From Diphasiastrum complanatum (lineage: Eukaryota; Streptophyta; Lycopodiopsida; Lycopodiales; Lycopodiaceae), in assembly GCA_029204225.1 (NCBI GenBank), contig MU832021.1, positions 1-64,000 on the forward strand: a DNA stretch of 64,000 bases, in the 5' to 3' direction. Below are positions 35,516 to 47,735 of this stretch, in pieces. The first letter of the stretch is position 1, and each line of letters begins with the position of its first letter. The notes under the pieces were generated by a model. That model was given only the letters and a program-made list of their open reading frames with translations, did no database searches and was not told the origin of the DNA. Position numbers and translations under genes: made by a program.

Positions 35516-38500
35516 ATCAGACACTTACAAGCACAGACCTGTAAAGTTGACATAAATGAGCGACTGAGGCTCAACTTGAAGAAATCTTACTGCCACCATA
35601 AGATTGTACCCTCACTAGATAGACAACTAGTAGACAATGACAAGTCAATGAGCATAAATGACTACTTTGTTTCACTGTAGCAAATGCACAACCACATAAA
35701 ACTCTGACTCATATCTAGACTCCCGTGACAAGGCAACATGCAAGCCCACACACACTCATGCAAACCAACACGAATGATAAAATGTCAAATACATGACCAA
35801 GGCCTGTCCATAAGTGGTATCCTATCGTACAAACACCTGTGCCACCTGTAGATCCACTGCTACACCACTGGTCACCAAGTCAGGTCCTCAACCATGGCCT
35901 GCACCTGTAACCAAGATGCCTTCACGTCCAAACATATCCAACTATCCAATAAGTCTTGAAAGCTGATCCCCATCCATTCCCCATGCTCCAAGCACAAGAG
36001 TCTACCAAGGACTCAATGAATGAATGTACACAAACCTCACCATAGGCTATACCTGAGTAGCTCGCCCACCTCCCAGAGATACTGATGATGATCTACATCC
36101 CATGTAGGTTCAACTTTCCATGCTTGACATTGCCAATTCTGATTTGACCAGTATATAGGCCTCCCACCAAGGAGCCTATCTCCCCACAACTATATCCATC
36201 ATAGCGTCCAAGCTAAAGCAAATACAAACTAGATCCACTATCGTGATGAATAACTCACCCATGATCCATAGCATATCAGGTAGGATAGCTCCAGAACCTT
36301 GTACCCTATACTATCTGATCACCAAGTATCCATTGCCCGCTGATAGCTCTCCAAGAATCTGTCCACTGTAGTGCAACTAGACTCCAACTGGATCTAACCA
36401 AAAGCTACATCCTGATTACCAAATAATGATGGATAGAAACAACATGTGACACCAACTTGGGGATAACTATGCATATAACCATGCAGCTCACCTGATCACT
36501 CACCAAAGTATCAGATGTCACTCCCTGAGCAACCATCTCCATCCCTGCTGGTTCACAACCATGGGCATGCTGGATCCACATCACCCCGTAATGCACTCCA
36601 TGCCCTCAGGATATGTACCACCCTAGGTACACTCCATGCCACCTACCTCCAAGTAGGCTTGACCCATCCCTAGGTCACCACATGATGCACCAGCTGAAGA
36701 ACATTGTCCATACATCAAATGACATATCATACCAGAGCAACTGTAGCATCTCCCTGAGTGCCACCCAATCGACTCGTCATCCACATACTATGCTCACCTG
36801 ATGTCTCCGATCCTGGTCACCATCCTGCTAGACAAGCCGAACTCCAAAGCATCACCTGTTCCACCTAGCTCCTAGCATCTGCTCGATCTCCCTGGCTATG
36901 TGCCACCCGACACCATGCCACCACAAACATATCTCTGAGTCGCCGCTCACGGGACCCCGAGACTACTATCTCCCTGATCGTACTGAGGTATATGGCTCTG
37001 AGTGACTTCCTCTAGGCTTATCCCTAATCTCACCACCTGAGAATTTGCACCATGGAAATTCCAATACCTGTGCCAAGCCTAGACTCCTACAAATACAGCC
37101 AAATGCATGAAAGCTATAGGTAGCATATCCACGCCCATGATGGTAGATGCCTTCCCATCGATGCCAATGCCAATGACTGGCTCCTTGCTGTAATGCCAAC
37201 CTGTACTCCCAAATGAGCACATCATGAAGTCCTCGCCATCAATGTCTCCTACAGTAGATCGCTAGCAAAACACCCATCATAGTGTTTGCCCTTCGATCAC
37301 ACCCCGTGTGATCTCCATCAGCTCTCCAATCTAGACCTAGCTCCCAAAGCTTCACGCTTTGTCCATTTGCGTTTGCAGCTTCCTGATTCCATCATGAATC
37401 CCACCTGTAAGTCCTGCCCATGCCAATGACTCAAGTGCAATATGAAATAGCTGCCCCCTGATGATCATTCCATGTCATCTTGCAGTGCTATCCCTACCAG
37501 GTATTTCAATGCCATCCCTGATCACAAAGATCTGAGCATCTACTCTGTAGTGCCCACCTGTATTCCCCCAGACTAGCTCGTAGCTGCTCCTGTGAATGGT
37601 TCCAAACCACTTTCTGAGAATACACTGAGATGTGAACTCCAAAGCCACCATCAAGTCCCTCACATGACTGTGCATGCCAATATCCCTCCAAGTGACCCTA
37701 TGAGATCTTCCATGGGCCAAACCAAATGATCTGCACCCTGTCATCACTAGAATCTACATCCTTGATGCAATACTGATATGGCAAATTGACTTGACTTACC
37801 TAAACTAGCAGTTGAAGTGTATCTCCTCGATGACAAACCTGATACACTGCTCCACAGCTAAAATGGCTTGATCAAAATTGACTTACTGACTACAAAATCG
37901 CAAAATCATTACACTCACCACTCGCCAAGAGCATCCAAAGTGTGATTATTGATGCGTGTGTCAAAGCAGCTATTACTTGACTCGACAATGCCACTGCCGA
38001 TCATACATGTGAGAGCGTTCCCCCAAAACGCCACTTGACGCTGGTTGGTTCGAACCCCAAAAGTTGAACCTGATCACAAGAATTTTTCACCTGTAACTGG
38101 CATACCATGCTTACCTCTCACCTGTGATTGCTTGCCCTCTCAAAATTATCGACAATGATGAGTAGTCATGCCGCCAAACTGCACTTCCGTCGCCAATACT
38201 AGCTTTCTCCACACAATTCCGCTACCATTCGACCCCATACTGCATTTACCGCCTCCAACCACCCTGTTACCCTGTCAAGAGTAAGTAATAATGATTTCGA
38301 AGCGATAATGCCTCATTGTACCGCCCTGTAGTAGGTTTCACCAGCCAAAACTTGGCCCTACGGTACCCATTCTTCACAAAGAAGATTTTTAATGAAGCGT
38401 TGGCTTTCAAGCCCTTCGGGTCCAAATTCACATTTCAATGTGAAATTTTTTAATGAAAATGAAGTGCCTTTTTCACTACATGGGCCTTCAAGTCCTCTTC

Positions 38501-39656
38501 CCTGCAGATCCGACGGCTTTGCCACTTCCTACGGTCCAGATCCTGCATGACCTCTACCATCGATCTTCAATGTATTAGATCGGACGGTCATTAGTGTTCT
38601 AGCACGCCGAACTCCATCCTTGCAGCTGTTGGATTCCTTAGCACTCTATAGACCTGGCCTCACTGGCCGCGCGCGACTCTTGTGGGTCCTCCACCTCTCT
38701 CTCAAGGCTTTTCACAAACTTGCTGGCTATGGAATAAGCTTGCAAATTGCTCTGTTCCCCGCAAGAATTCACCTTCTCTGTTCCACGGCGACCTTCAGCC
38801 TTCTGCCAGCAGAATATATTCATTAGAGCACCCAGTTCTAGCCACTGATACATTAGGAAATAGTCTTCTACAAAAGAAGGTCCATCTTTTTCTTGCTAAA
38901 AGCCCTAGCCCTCGAATATGATTCTCTCAGATTGAAGACAATTGTTCTTCCATTTTTCCATGACTGTCCACGGCCCTTTACAGGCTAACTCGCCCTCCAA
39001 AAATACCCATCTTCAGCCACTTGTGGAACCAAAAATGAGAGATCAACCATTTACCAGCTGTAAACCCTGGTTGAGCAAATTTCCATAGCCTCTGAGAAGG
39101 AGTAATTGCTCCTACTGTGCTTTATGGATGACCCCACCAATCTGGGTATTGCTTGGCCTCAGTAGAAACTTCTTGGGTAGCAATTTACAGTGCCCAATTC
39201 CGTCAACTGTAGAGAAAGATCCGTGGTTTTTTGTTTTTTTTTTTTTTTTCAAAAACTAGACCATCATAGTTAGTTCCCCGAACTGCTTCTTTCTCTTCAC
39301 ACTGTAAATGGATTTCAAAATCCTCTCAGCCCAGAGTTGTCACTACCTTGCTCCACCTTTTGATCTGCTCCACTCAGCAATTGATGAACCACTGACAGAT
39401 TTCTGGCCAGCTTTTCGTAAAAACCATTTGAAGCCGTTTATGAGCAATTTTTTCGTGAATTCTCCCCGAAATCCACCTACGATGATCGTTCTGATCTTCC
39501 CCGAAGCTCCGATCGAAGGAACTTTGTTGTCTCCTGCCATTCGGACTATTGATACCCTGTATGGAGTCCTCTCTCCTGAGACGCTCTGAGTGCTATTTCT
39601 CCTGGTGAAAGACGCTATCCCATAGCTCCATCGGATCGTGCATACCTGCATCACCC
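35516..39656 (-). other. Unclassified 4.1 kb, probably interior of an LTR element
   Basis: It lies just downstream, in minus-strand sense, of a copia-type primer site and LTR (39657-40100), so it is most simply that element's interior. Yet no gag or pol motif is visible. Several medium open frames exist, e.g. 39654-39343 (ERTPYRVSIVRMAGDNKVPS) next to the primer site, and Trp/Gly/His-rich ones at 37747-37475 and 37220-36966. The plus strand is rich in CACCTG/CCTGAT words. It could be a second non-autonomous element or a decayed gene. Confidence 0.4.
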
Positions 39657-40100
39657 TGACGCTCTGATACCAAGTTGAAATTCCGATAGAATATAGTGTA
39701 GTATGCAGATCACATCACACAATCACCATAGCCACTCCTCACAAGCTCTCATAGATGGCACATCAAAAGTTAATAGATTACAAAGAAACACTGTACATAT
39801 AGAGTATTCACAAACTGCATGAAAAGGCAGGTGTCCTAAAATTGGCCTACCACCTGTCAAACTAAGGTCGGGCCTAATATGGCCAAAGTCGACCGACAAA
39901 CTCAAGACATGCCCCTGAGTATAGCAAGTACTGTATATAACTCTGTACAGGCTAATTCTTCCTATGTGTGGCTACTCGGCTAACCCAAGTAGCCGTCTAC
40001 GGGATCAATGCCCGATCAATATATCCTAACGGGTCACGTCCCGAACACAACCATATATAGTAAACCAAATAAACTGTACACCAATTACATCATCACATTT
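39657..40100 (-). repeat. Copia-type primer site and candidate LTR
   Basis: On the minus strand TTGGTATCAGAGCGTCAGG (39673-39655) is a near-perfect Met-tRNA primer site. The adjoining sequence to the right, from about 39676, begins TGAAATTCC and would be the 5' LTR, ending around a TGTGATGATG start near 40100. The outer end is a guess because no second copy is in the window. Confidence 0.55.
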
Positions 40101-40740
40101 AGAGCTTACATAAAATGTATATCAGATTAACTCTGATTTCTAACTGATATAGTCTTTATTAATGTGCAAGATATTGGGCATCTGCCATAAAGATTGATTG
40201 TCCAAGGATAAAGATTAATGGTATTTTCTGGTGGTATGATGATTTAAGTCTTTATTATTTTGCAAAGTACCTCTTAAACATATCCAATGTGGGAAGACAC
40301 CACATAAGGAAACAAGGAGATTTAAAAGCTCCCAAGCAGCCTTGTCGTGATGGGAAATGAAAAGCTACTTCAATTCAAAACTATATCCATTTTTAGAGTG
40401 TATTCTTCAACTCAAACTTGCCCAAAACAAGTCATGGTTAGTTGAAATATATAAAATAACAGAGTTCTTGCAATTCAAAACATGTAGATTTTTTTGTTCT
40501 CAACTCAAACCTGCAAAGAAAAAAGTTATTGCAATTCAAAGACTCAAAGTGACTAATAAAATAGAGTGCATTGCATTCTCAAAATCAAATTGGCTTAAAA
40601 GAGAAAGGAACGTGGGTTGGGTACCAATTAGGTACCACTTGCTAAAGTGGGGGTGGTCCGTGGAGCAGGAACAAAAATAGTCCAACACCCCCCAAAAGAA
40701 GCAGGGGGGTGACCAGGCCCAGATATGGAGCACTTCACAC
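40101..40740. other. Unassigned DNA
   Basis: AT-rich. The 107-codon frame at 40357-40680 shows no family motif and its composition looks non-coding. Upstream of the G-box cluster, it may include distal promoter sequence. Confidence 0.35.
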
Positions 40741-40748
40741 ATGCAAAG

Positions 40749-40919
40749 CACGTGCACGAGTATACGGTTGTTCTTACAGGGGACAGTCACCATCTGCCAC
40801 GTGGCTTTATCTCATTGGCATCTTTTATGGACCTTTTGACGACAAGTCACAACCTTCCACGTGGGCCGATCTCATTGACGAAGACATTTGTACCTTTAGG
40901 AAGGACAGCGGCCACGTGG
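40749..40919 (+). promoter_or_regulatory. Cluster of four CACGTG G-boxes
   Basis: CACGTG occurs at 40749-40754 and, as the full CCACGTGG palindrome, at 40797-40804, 40857-40864 and 40912-40919. The second and third are embedded in a repeated module (CCACGTGG, four bases, ATCTCATTG). G-boxes bind bZIP and bHLH factors and direct light or ABA/stress responses in plants. Their nearness to the ATG at 40977 suggests they drive that gene; no TATA box was seen. Confidence 0.75.
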
Positions 40920-40976
40920 GTGTAGGCTATTGGCGGATCTCTAGCGGATGAAGGACTCGTCTTCGCGGCGCGAACA

Positions 40977-41324
40977 ATGGCTCTTGTTCCTACGCAGAGC
41001 AGTACGCTGCGCCTCGCCATCGTCGGTCGTCCAGGACAAGCAGCAGCAGCTAGCAACCAATTGGGCGCCTGTTTTTCGATGGATTTTCGAATCTCTGGCA
41101 AGTGTTGTGGGATTTCGAACATGAATGACAGCTTTGCCTTTTTCACTTTTCTGCCGCTGCAGCAGGGATTCAGGAGATTGTCAACCATATCCTTCTCGGC
41201 CTCGGAAGCTTGGCCAATGCGCCTCCAGGTTTCACCCTCCTCCTCCCTCTCCCCAAAAAATGGCTGCTGGCGGTGCCAGATACCTTTTCTGTCAAAAATG
41301 ACGTGTATGGTGAAGGGAATTTGA
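40977..41324 (+). CDS. Candidate host gene, first exon or small protein, possibly organelle-targeted
   Basis: The ATG sits in an ideal plant context (AACAATGGCT) 58 bases after the last G-box. The 115-codon frame starts MALVPTQSSTLRLAIVGRPG: rich in Ser/Ala/Arg with no acidic residue for about 35 positions, as in chloroplast or mitochondrial transit peptides. An alternative structure splices out about 66 bases (a GC donor near 41099; an acceptor after TTTTCTGCCGCTGCAG at about 41164) and continues in the frame AAAAGIQEIVNHILLGLGSL to 41449. AATAAA-type signals occur at about 41438 and 41451. I do not recognise the protein and cannot choose between the structures. Spurious coding is possible. 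Confidence 0.42.
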   Translation: MALVPTQSSTLRLAIVGRPGQAAAASNQLGACFSMDFRISGKCCGISNMNDSFAFFTFLPLQQGFRRLSTISFSASEAWPMRLQVSPSSSLSPKNGCWRCQIPFLSKMTCMVKGI

Positions 41325-41469
41325 TGATTTTGCGTTTGCACAGTGGCCTTGATGACCGTGGATCTCACAATTCAGCTCTGCTACACCACGTACTGGGCAG
41401 TGGGAATCTACAAAAGCATGACAAGTTGTTCCAACATAATAAAATGTAGTCAATAAACGAAAGATTTGG

Positions 41470-42804
41470 GCTAAATGGAGGACTACCGGCATCAAAGCTT
41501 TCAATCCTATGTTGATGATCTAACCCTAAGATCTCGACTAATTCAGTCTTGTAAGACCACAGATCAAGGTTAAATGTTGATCACATTTCTGGATTCATCA
41601 TATTTGTTTCATATTTGGCTGAAGATTAATGCTAATCGCCGATCTAGATCGTGTTCAAATAAGCTTAACTCCATTTAGCCCAGCTCTGTTTGCTGTTGGC
41701 GATCTGTGTAGGCTGTAGGGGTATGCTTTGGGGTTGAAAGAATGATTACTGGCAGCAATCTGACGACAACGGATTATTAGCCTCAAATTAGTATGTTAAG
41801 ACATAGAGAGTACTTGGGTCACAATCCTTTTGGAAAGGTGATCATTGATCTACGGTGTACACCAATCCCATGAATAAAGTAGGATATTTTAAGCTTAAAT
41901 GGTTGATATGTCAGCCTGGGTTTGTTGTGCTCTGTGCCCAAGGACTTGAGTCCTGAGCAAACTGACCAAGATTCCTCAAGGACTTACAAGTTTGAGGATG
42001 TCATTGTAAGGCAAGCAGCAACTTGGCTTGCAATTTGTGTTCATAGGACTGTCGAGACCGAGCTGCATTGTGCTTGCGAGATTTTTATTCTTTAGTCATG
42101 CTTGTTATTCCTGATTGGTGACTGATCTGCCGTTTGTCCTTATTGATGACTGATCTGCTTTGGCTCTTTTTTTGGAGAACATGCCCTCCACATTTTTAAT
42201 TCAGCCTTTGGCATGCAATGTGCATCCACCTGGTTCCTCCCATTTTGCCTTCATTTGTTGCAAAAGGAGGCACAACGTACACTTTCTACACCTACCTGCG
42301 CCAACATTAATTATGCTGTTGTCACTAGTGACTAATAAACCCATTTTAATAACCTCAGATGTCGTTCGCAAGTCCACATTTATTCCAACAAGTTGCAGCG
42401 TACAGCAGAGTCTTCACATTATCTCTGGAAATAAATTTCAGAAAGAATGATTACTGATAACTACACCTCTCAACTTGCTCAACCCAAGTCACTGTAGGGC
42501 ATCATTCCCGGAGGCTGGAGTGCACTGCGCAAGTGATTCTATCATCTATGCTTTACTGACGCTCTATTGGCCATATCAGATCAAAGGACTGCTGGGCATA
42601 TTTTCAGGAAAGGTAATAAAGAAAACATAGCTGCTGCAGCAGTAGCAACCACAGGAACCTCATCTTCTTAGACTTTCCGGTTTGCTTGATTGCCTGCACT
42701 GTAAAAGGTGATGATAAGCAAATTCAGAGCTTGTAGTACATGTGGGTTGTATCTGCTACTCCATATCCTGGGCACGATAATACCTTCAGCTCTCCTGTCT
42801 GCTT
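41470..42804 (+). other. Possible continuation of the 40977 locus; introns or intergenic
   Basis: No long frame. Splice-like sites bound short candidate exons: an acceptor before GGCATCATTCCCGGAGG near 42497, and GGAAAG|GTAATAAAG near 42611. None can be confirmed by eye. Confidence 0.25.
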
Positions 42805-42842
42805 TAGTTGCTTTCGAAGCTGCAGTTGTACTCGTGAGTCCG

Positions 42843-42897
<55 letters not shown>

Positions 42898-43032
42898 TGC
42901 TTGCTTTCAGCTGAAGAGAGTGGCTAGGCTTGAGGAGTTCTTTGGACCCCACTCTATTAGGTTTGTGGATAAACCCCTCATTGGGTGGCTGACTCCTTCA
43001 GATTATGCCATGTTTTCTTGTCCTGCCTTTCC
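42805..43032 (+). other. Two exon-like segments flanking a (TC)n intron
   Basis: An acceptor (CTGTCTGCTTTAG) precedes a 26-base piece ending at a GTGAGT donor (about 42835). A (TC)24 tract and TTGCTTTCAG then form a strong acceptor at about 42911, followed by an open, protein-like stretch LKRVARLEEFFGPHSIRF, then PLIGWLTPSDYAMFSCPAF, until a G-homopolymer. Joined, the frame is kept (EAAVVL then LKRV). The protein is unrecognised. It may belong to the 40977 gene. Confidence 0.35.
42846..42894 (+). repeat. (TC)24 microsatellite
   Basis: A perfect TC run; it doubles as the polypyrimidine tract of the possible acceptor at 42911. Confidence 0.95.
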
Positions 43033-43059
43033 GGGGGGGGGGGGGGGGGGGGGGGGGGG
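43033..43059 (+). repeat. G27 homopolymer
   Basis: Twenty-seven Gs, one T, then GGG. Such a run could form G-quadruplexes, and its length is prone to sequencing error. It ends the exon-like frame. Confidence 0.9.
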
Positions 43060-43244
43060 TGGGTGTATTGCCTCGAAGCTTTATGGGAGAAAGCCAAAAA
43101 AAACCTACCATTTGAGCTGGCCCCCCCTTATTTGGAATGTATTTTCGTATTTTCAGCTTTATCCAAAATCCTTAATTTTACCTTTAAAATTCTTTCAAAA
43201 AGATTTTTAAAATAGAGTTTTTTAAGATGAGCATAAGCCGATTG

Positions 43245-43331
43245 TAGTTGGTTTCTTTTCCTAATGTTAGATTCACACAATGGCAATGTAGTTGGTTTCT
43301 TTTCCTAATGTTAGATTCACACAATGCTTCT
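43245..43331 (+). repeat. 44-base tandem duplication
   Basis: The block beginning GTAGTTGGTTTCTTTTCC is repeated directly after itself. Part of it (AGATTCACACAATGGCAATG) occurs again near 43413. Confidence 0.85.
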
Positions 43332-43713
43332 TGGTTTCCAAGGAGAGGCTCGAACTTGAGACCAAAGAAACTTTGGATGTCAAGATAACCAATTGATCCA
43401 ACACCCTTAACTAGATTCACACAATGGCAATGCAAATAGAATAACAAGGTGGTTTCTTATTTTTTCCAAGGGAGGAATAGGAATGCCTATTCACAAGATG
43501 TTATGCTACCTTTTAAATGAATCCTAACCACTAATGGTTGCTCAGGCATATGACAATCAAGTCCTCTTGAACTTGATAGATTGGTTACGGAGCAAGGAAA
43601 GAACTGTGAGAGAGATGATGAAGCAGCTCTTGTTAAGAATCCGGTAGGGAAACAAGGGGGCACAACGAGCTACGAGGAGCTTTGAAAAATGAGGGGAGCA
43701 TTGTCGCCATAGC

Positions 43714-43715
<2 letters not shown>

Positions 43716-43787
<72 letters not shown>
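43716..43787 (+). repeat. (TC)36 microsatellite
   Basis: A perfect array followed by shorter CTCTCT runs to about 43848. Confidence 0.95.
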
Positions 43788-43788
<1 letters not shown>

Positions 43789-44000
43789 CTCTCTATCTCA
43801 ATCGAACTCTCTAGATCCATCGCTATTCCTCTCTCTCTCTCTCTCTCAAATTCTTTCTGGAAGGTTCCAAAAGCACACGTTCTCTCTCTAAAATCCATGT
43901 GTTTGCCCTTCAATCCCATTTCAACTACCCATCAAAGACATTTTAGGGAACATGTGGTCAAATGAAAATGCAAGAATCAATTTTTCTCCATCACAGCCAA

Positions 44001-44526
<526 letters not shown>

Positions 44527-45059
44527 CGAATCCCTCACCTAAATTGGTGTGGTCTCACGCCTTGGCATTGAGGATGATGTGTGGTGATGAAGTTGGAGAT
44601 ATCTTATTGTTGTTAGTTGCTAAATAAAATTCTATAAACCTATTGCTTTACGTTGTGGATGAATATACAAATGAGAAATCCTTGTTGCCACTAGTCCTAT
44701 CTCCACCTTAATCTATGACTTAGAAAGTTACCTCGACTCGTATTTGCTCTACATTTTTATGTGTTCTATGTTGGATCTTCTATATAACAGGCTCTTTAAA
44801 TGGAAGATTTGTAAATGTCAATGCATGCATGGCTTTGTATAAAGGATTGTTGAGAATTGTGCATTCACCCATTTGAGTAGCGCCATACAAATTAGTGGAT
44901 GGCCTGATAAGCCTTGTTTAGCAAAGACTATTTCTGAGAATGGCAACCAATATTAAAAGATTCACATCAGAAGTAATTGGCATATCCTAGGTATTTCTCT
45001 TTCACGATGCTTGAACTAGTTTCGATTCTCTTCTGGATGATTAATAGTATGGTCCGTTG
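44527..45059. other. Unassigned DNA
   Basis: No coding motif. If the LTR call to the left is right, this is the 3' end of that element's interior, now joined to a copia RNase H fragment. Confidence 0.3.
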
Positions 45060-45430
45060 TAAAAGAGTCATCATCCATTTTTTGTGGCACAAGCTTCACT
45101 GCTCTTGTGCCACCTCCTTTGCCATGACTTGTTCCCTCACAAAATGATATGCCACCTCAATATGCTTGCTCCTTGCATGAAAGATACGATTGCTTGTCAA
45201 TATTTGGGCTGATGGGTTGTCATAATAGATGATTGAACTCTTTGAAAAATCCAGCAAGTGAAGAACCTTCAACATCCTTTGATCCATAGCATCTCCTTTG
45301 TGCATGATGTAAGTGCTTTGTACTATGCCTCACTAGATGACAATGAGATTGTGGCTTGTTTCTTTGACATCCATGAGATAGATCCATCACCTATGAAAAT
45401 AGCATGTGCACTTATGGATAATCCACATCC
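45060..45430 (-). pseudogene. Copia RNase H fragment
   Basis: Homologous to Copia-7 RNase H (60160-60460): LHLLDFSKSSIIYYDN, then FHARSKHIEVAYHFVREQ. A frameshift separates an upstream part near 45310-45420. It is a stranded piece of that copia family. Confidence 0.75.
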
Positions 45431-46574
45431 CTAAATTTGACATTGCAATTTTTGAAAAAAAGAACATTGCACATAATATAGCACGATCATTTGCAATAAT
45501 AATATTTTGCTTCAAATCTTTATATGTATCTCTTATTATTGACTTCATGGAGGCGATGTTAATGCAAATTTCATCATCAAAAAACTTGTTGTTGTATTGG
45601 TATTTGAATTTTGCATCAATGTTATACCACTCGGTTGATCCATGTTCCTGAATAATTCCATATAGATCATTATCAATAATTTGGTCATAACCGCTGATTT
45701 GTGGATTAGAGTGTAATTATCGACAATCGGATTGTACTCCCTGATTTGCATACGTGTATTTTTTATTTTTATTATTTTCTTTTGTATTGCTGCTTTTTAA
45801 GATTATCACTCATGCTTAGCATATCAGTAGTAACAATTTTTACATTTGAATGTCATGCTTAACATAAGTGGATTTCTACTCTTGTCAAATCTTTCTAAAT
45901 TATTCTTCTTAAGATTTTAGTTTAACATTTAGTAAATCCATGCTTAGCATAAGTGCTGCTATTTTTCACGAAGTTCTGAAAATAAAAAGACTGGGCAGCT
46001 TCCTGAGCAGTTTACAACTCAACTGCAAAAAGCTAAGGCCGAGAAAAAACACAAAGAATCTCAATAGCTAGAGACTTAAGCGTTGATGATGATCCTAAAG
46101 AGACTTTATTCCCAAGTCTGTTGATGATCGCCCGTTTAAGTACACCAAAGTAAAAGATGTTGTTGTTGGTTTCTTGGAGATCACTACCACTCCGCTCTGG
46201 AGGATAGTGATATTTCACTCCAGTTGGCAACAAGTAGGTGTTCACAAGGCCGTATTGGAAGTTTGCAATGCAGGAATAGAGAACGCCATTTGGTAAGTAC
46301 TGTTTTTAATTAAACATATATATCTACAAGTCTTTTTTTATTATTTTTAATTGTGTTACATTATTTGGTTTTTTGATTATTTGGTCTGCAGATGATGTAG
46401 TTGAACCATTCAATGGTCAACTTGAACTAGAGCCCAATGATGGTGATTATCAAGGTCAAGATCAATTCCAGTCTGTTACTGAAGATTAGTCTCAAGTGAA
46501 ATGTGGATGAGCCACGATAGATGCAATGTGGAACTGAAGACCAATATGAGGCCATGGATCAATTTGATGATCAT
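45431..46574. other. Unassigned DNA with one intron-like segment
   Basis: The segment 46293-46391 has a strong donor (TGGTAAGTACTG) and acceptor (ATTTGGTCTGCAG). Downstream, GTTGAACCATTC opens a short acidic frame (VEPFNGQLELEPNDGDYQGQ) to a TAG near 46488. This may be a fragment of a former gene; otherwise nothing is seen. Confidence 0.3.
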
Positions 46575-47655
46575 GAGGAACTCAAAATACTGCAAAAAGT
46601 TTTCTTCAAACTAAAGGCATAGATTATGATGAAATGTTTGCACCTGTAGCAAAGCTTGTGACTATAAGGTTGATGGTTTGTATTGCTACTTTGTTCAAAT
46701 GGGATCTTTTCCAAATGGATGTGACAAATGCATTTCTTAATGGCTACTTGGAGGAGGAGATCTACATGTTGCATCCCGAGGGCTTCATCAAAGATGGAGA
46801 TGAAGACAAAGTTTGCCACTTGAAGAAAAGCGTATATGGTCTTATGCAAGCACTTAGAGCTTGGTATTCTAGGTTGCATACCTTCCTCTACTCTATGCAT
46901 TTTGTGATAAGTTCTTATGAATCTTCTTTGTATATCAAATGCAATGATGGAAAGATCATCATCTTGGTTCTTTATGTTGATGATATCATATTGACAGGAA
47001 ATGATCATGAAGGCATAAGAAAGGTAAAAGTTCTGAATTCAAGATGGTAGATCTAGGACTTCTTAAGTTTATACTTGGAATATAAGTTTCTAGAGGTAGT
47101 AATTTTACTTTTATTTGTCAATCAAAGTATGCTACTTCCATTCTTGAAAGATTTAGAATGAAAGATTGTAAGGGATTGACACGCCTATGGAGCATGGTGT
47201 AAAAATTTCTAATGATGGTGATAAAGCATCACACTCTTTAGAAATCTTATAGGCTCCTTAATCCATTTGACAATCACTAGACCACATTTGAGTTATTGTG
47301 TACGTAAGTTGAGTCAACATATGCAAGGTCCTTTAGTACATTCTAAAAGTGCCAAAAGAGTGCTTAGATATATCTCATCTACTAGATTTTTTGGCATTCC
47401 CTATCAAGGATCTAACTTGCACTTGAGAGCATTCTCGAATTCAGATTTTGCAGGAGACAAGATGGATAGGAAGTCCATAAGTGCATTTGCTACTTTCCTT
47501 TGTGGAGGAGTGATATCTTGGCTTTCCAAAAAGCAAGATACTATCTCACTTTCCTCTTGTGAAGCCAAGTACAAAGCTTTGACATTACAAATCCTATCTT
47601 CCATGCTAGAACAAAGCATATTGAGATAGCACATCATTTTGTAAGGGAGAGAGTC
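46575..47655 (+). pseudogene. Copia-5 RT and RNase H
   Basis: RT frame from about 46590: FAPVAKLVTIRL, then KWDLFQMDVTNAFLNGYLEE, then the intact catalytic box YVDDIILTGND (about 46972), ending at a stop near 47050. RNase H resumes at about 47260 (ITRPHLSYCVRKLSQHMQ) with SDFAGDKMDRKSISAF and ISLSSCEAKYKALT, followed by a deletion to the tail [14 protein letters not shown]-type residues at about 47630. Breaks: one frameshift region and one deletion. No gag or integrase remains. Confidence 0.85.
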
Positions 47656-47735
47656 TAGCTTTGTACTTGTTAATAGATCCATCTTGATTGTACTTTAATC
47701 TATAAATCCACTTACAAGAAAGTGGGTTCTCCAAG
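47656..47735 (-). pseudogene. Copia RT N-terminal scrap
   Basis: A minus-strand fragment [20 protein letters not shown], the usual start of copia RT, is wedged between the plus-strand Copia-5 tail and LARD-2. Its opposite orientation shows a rearranged junction. Confidence 0.7.

Noticed and set aside
40847-41368. 173-codon minus-strand frame opposite the G-box/40977 locus
   Set aside because: It runs through the G-boxes, lacks motifs, and the plus strand has the better start and promoter. It is kept only as a remote alternative.
42985-43215. Gly-rich frames through the G27 run
   Set aside because: The glycines come from a homopolymer; only the part before it looks coding.
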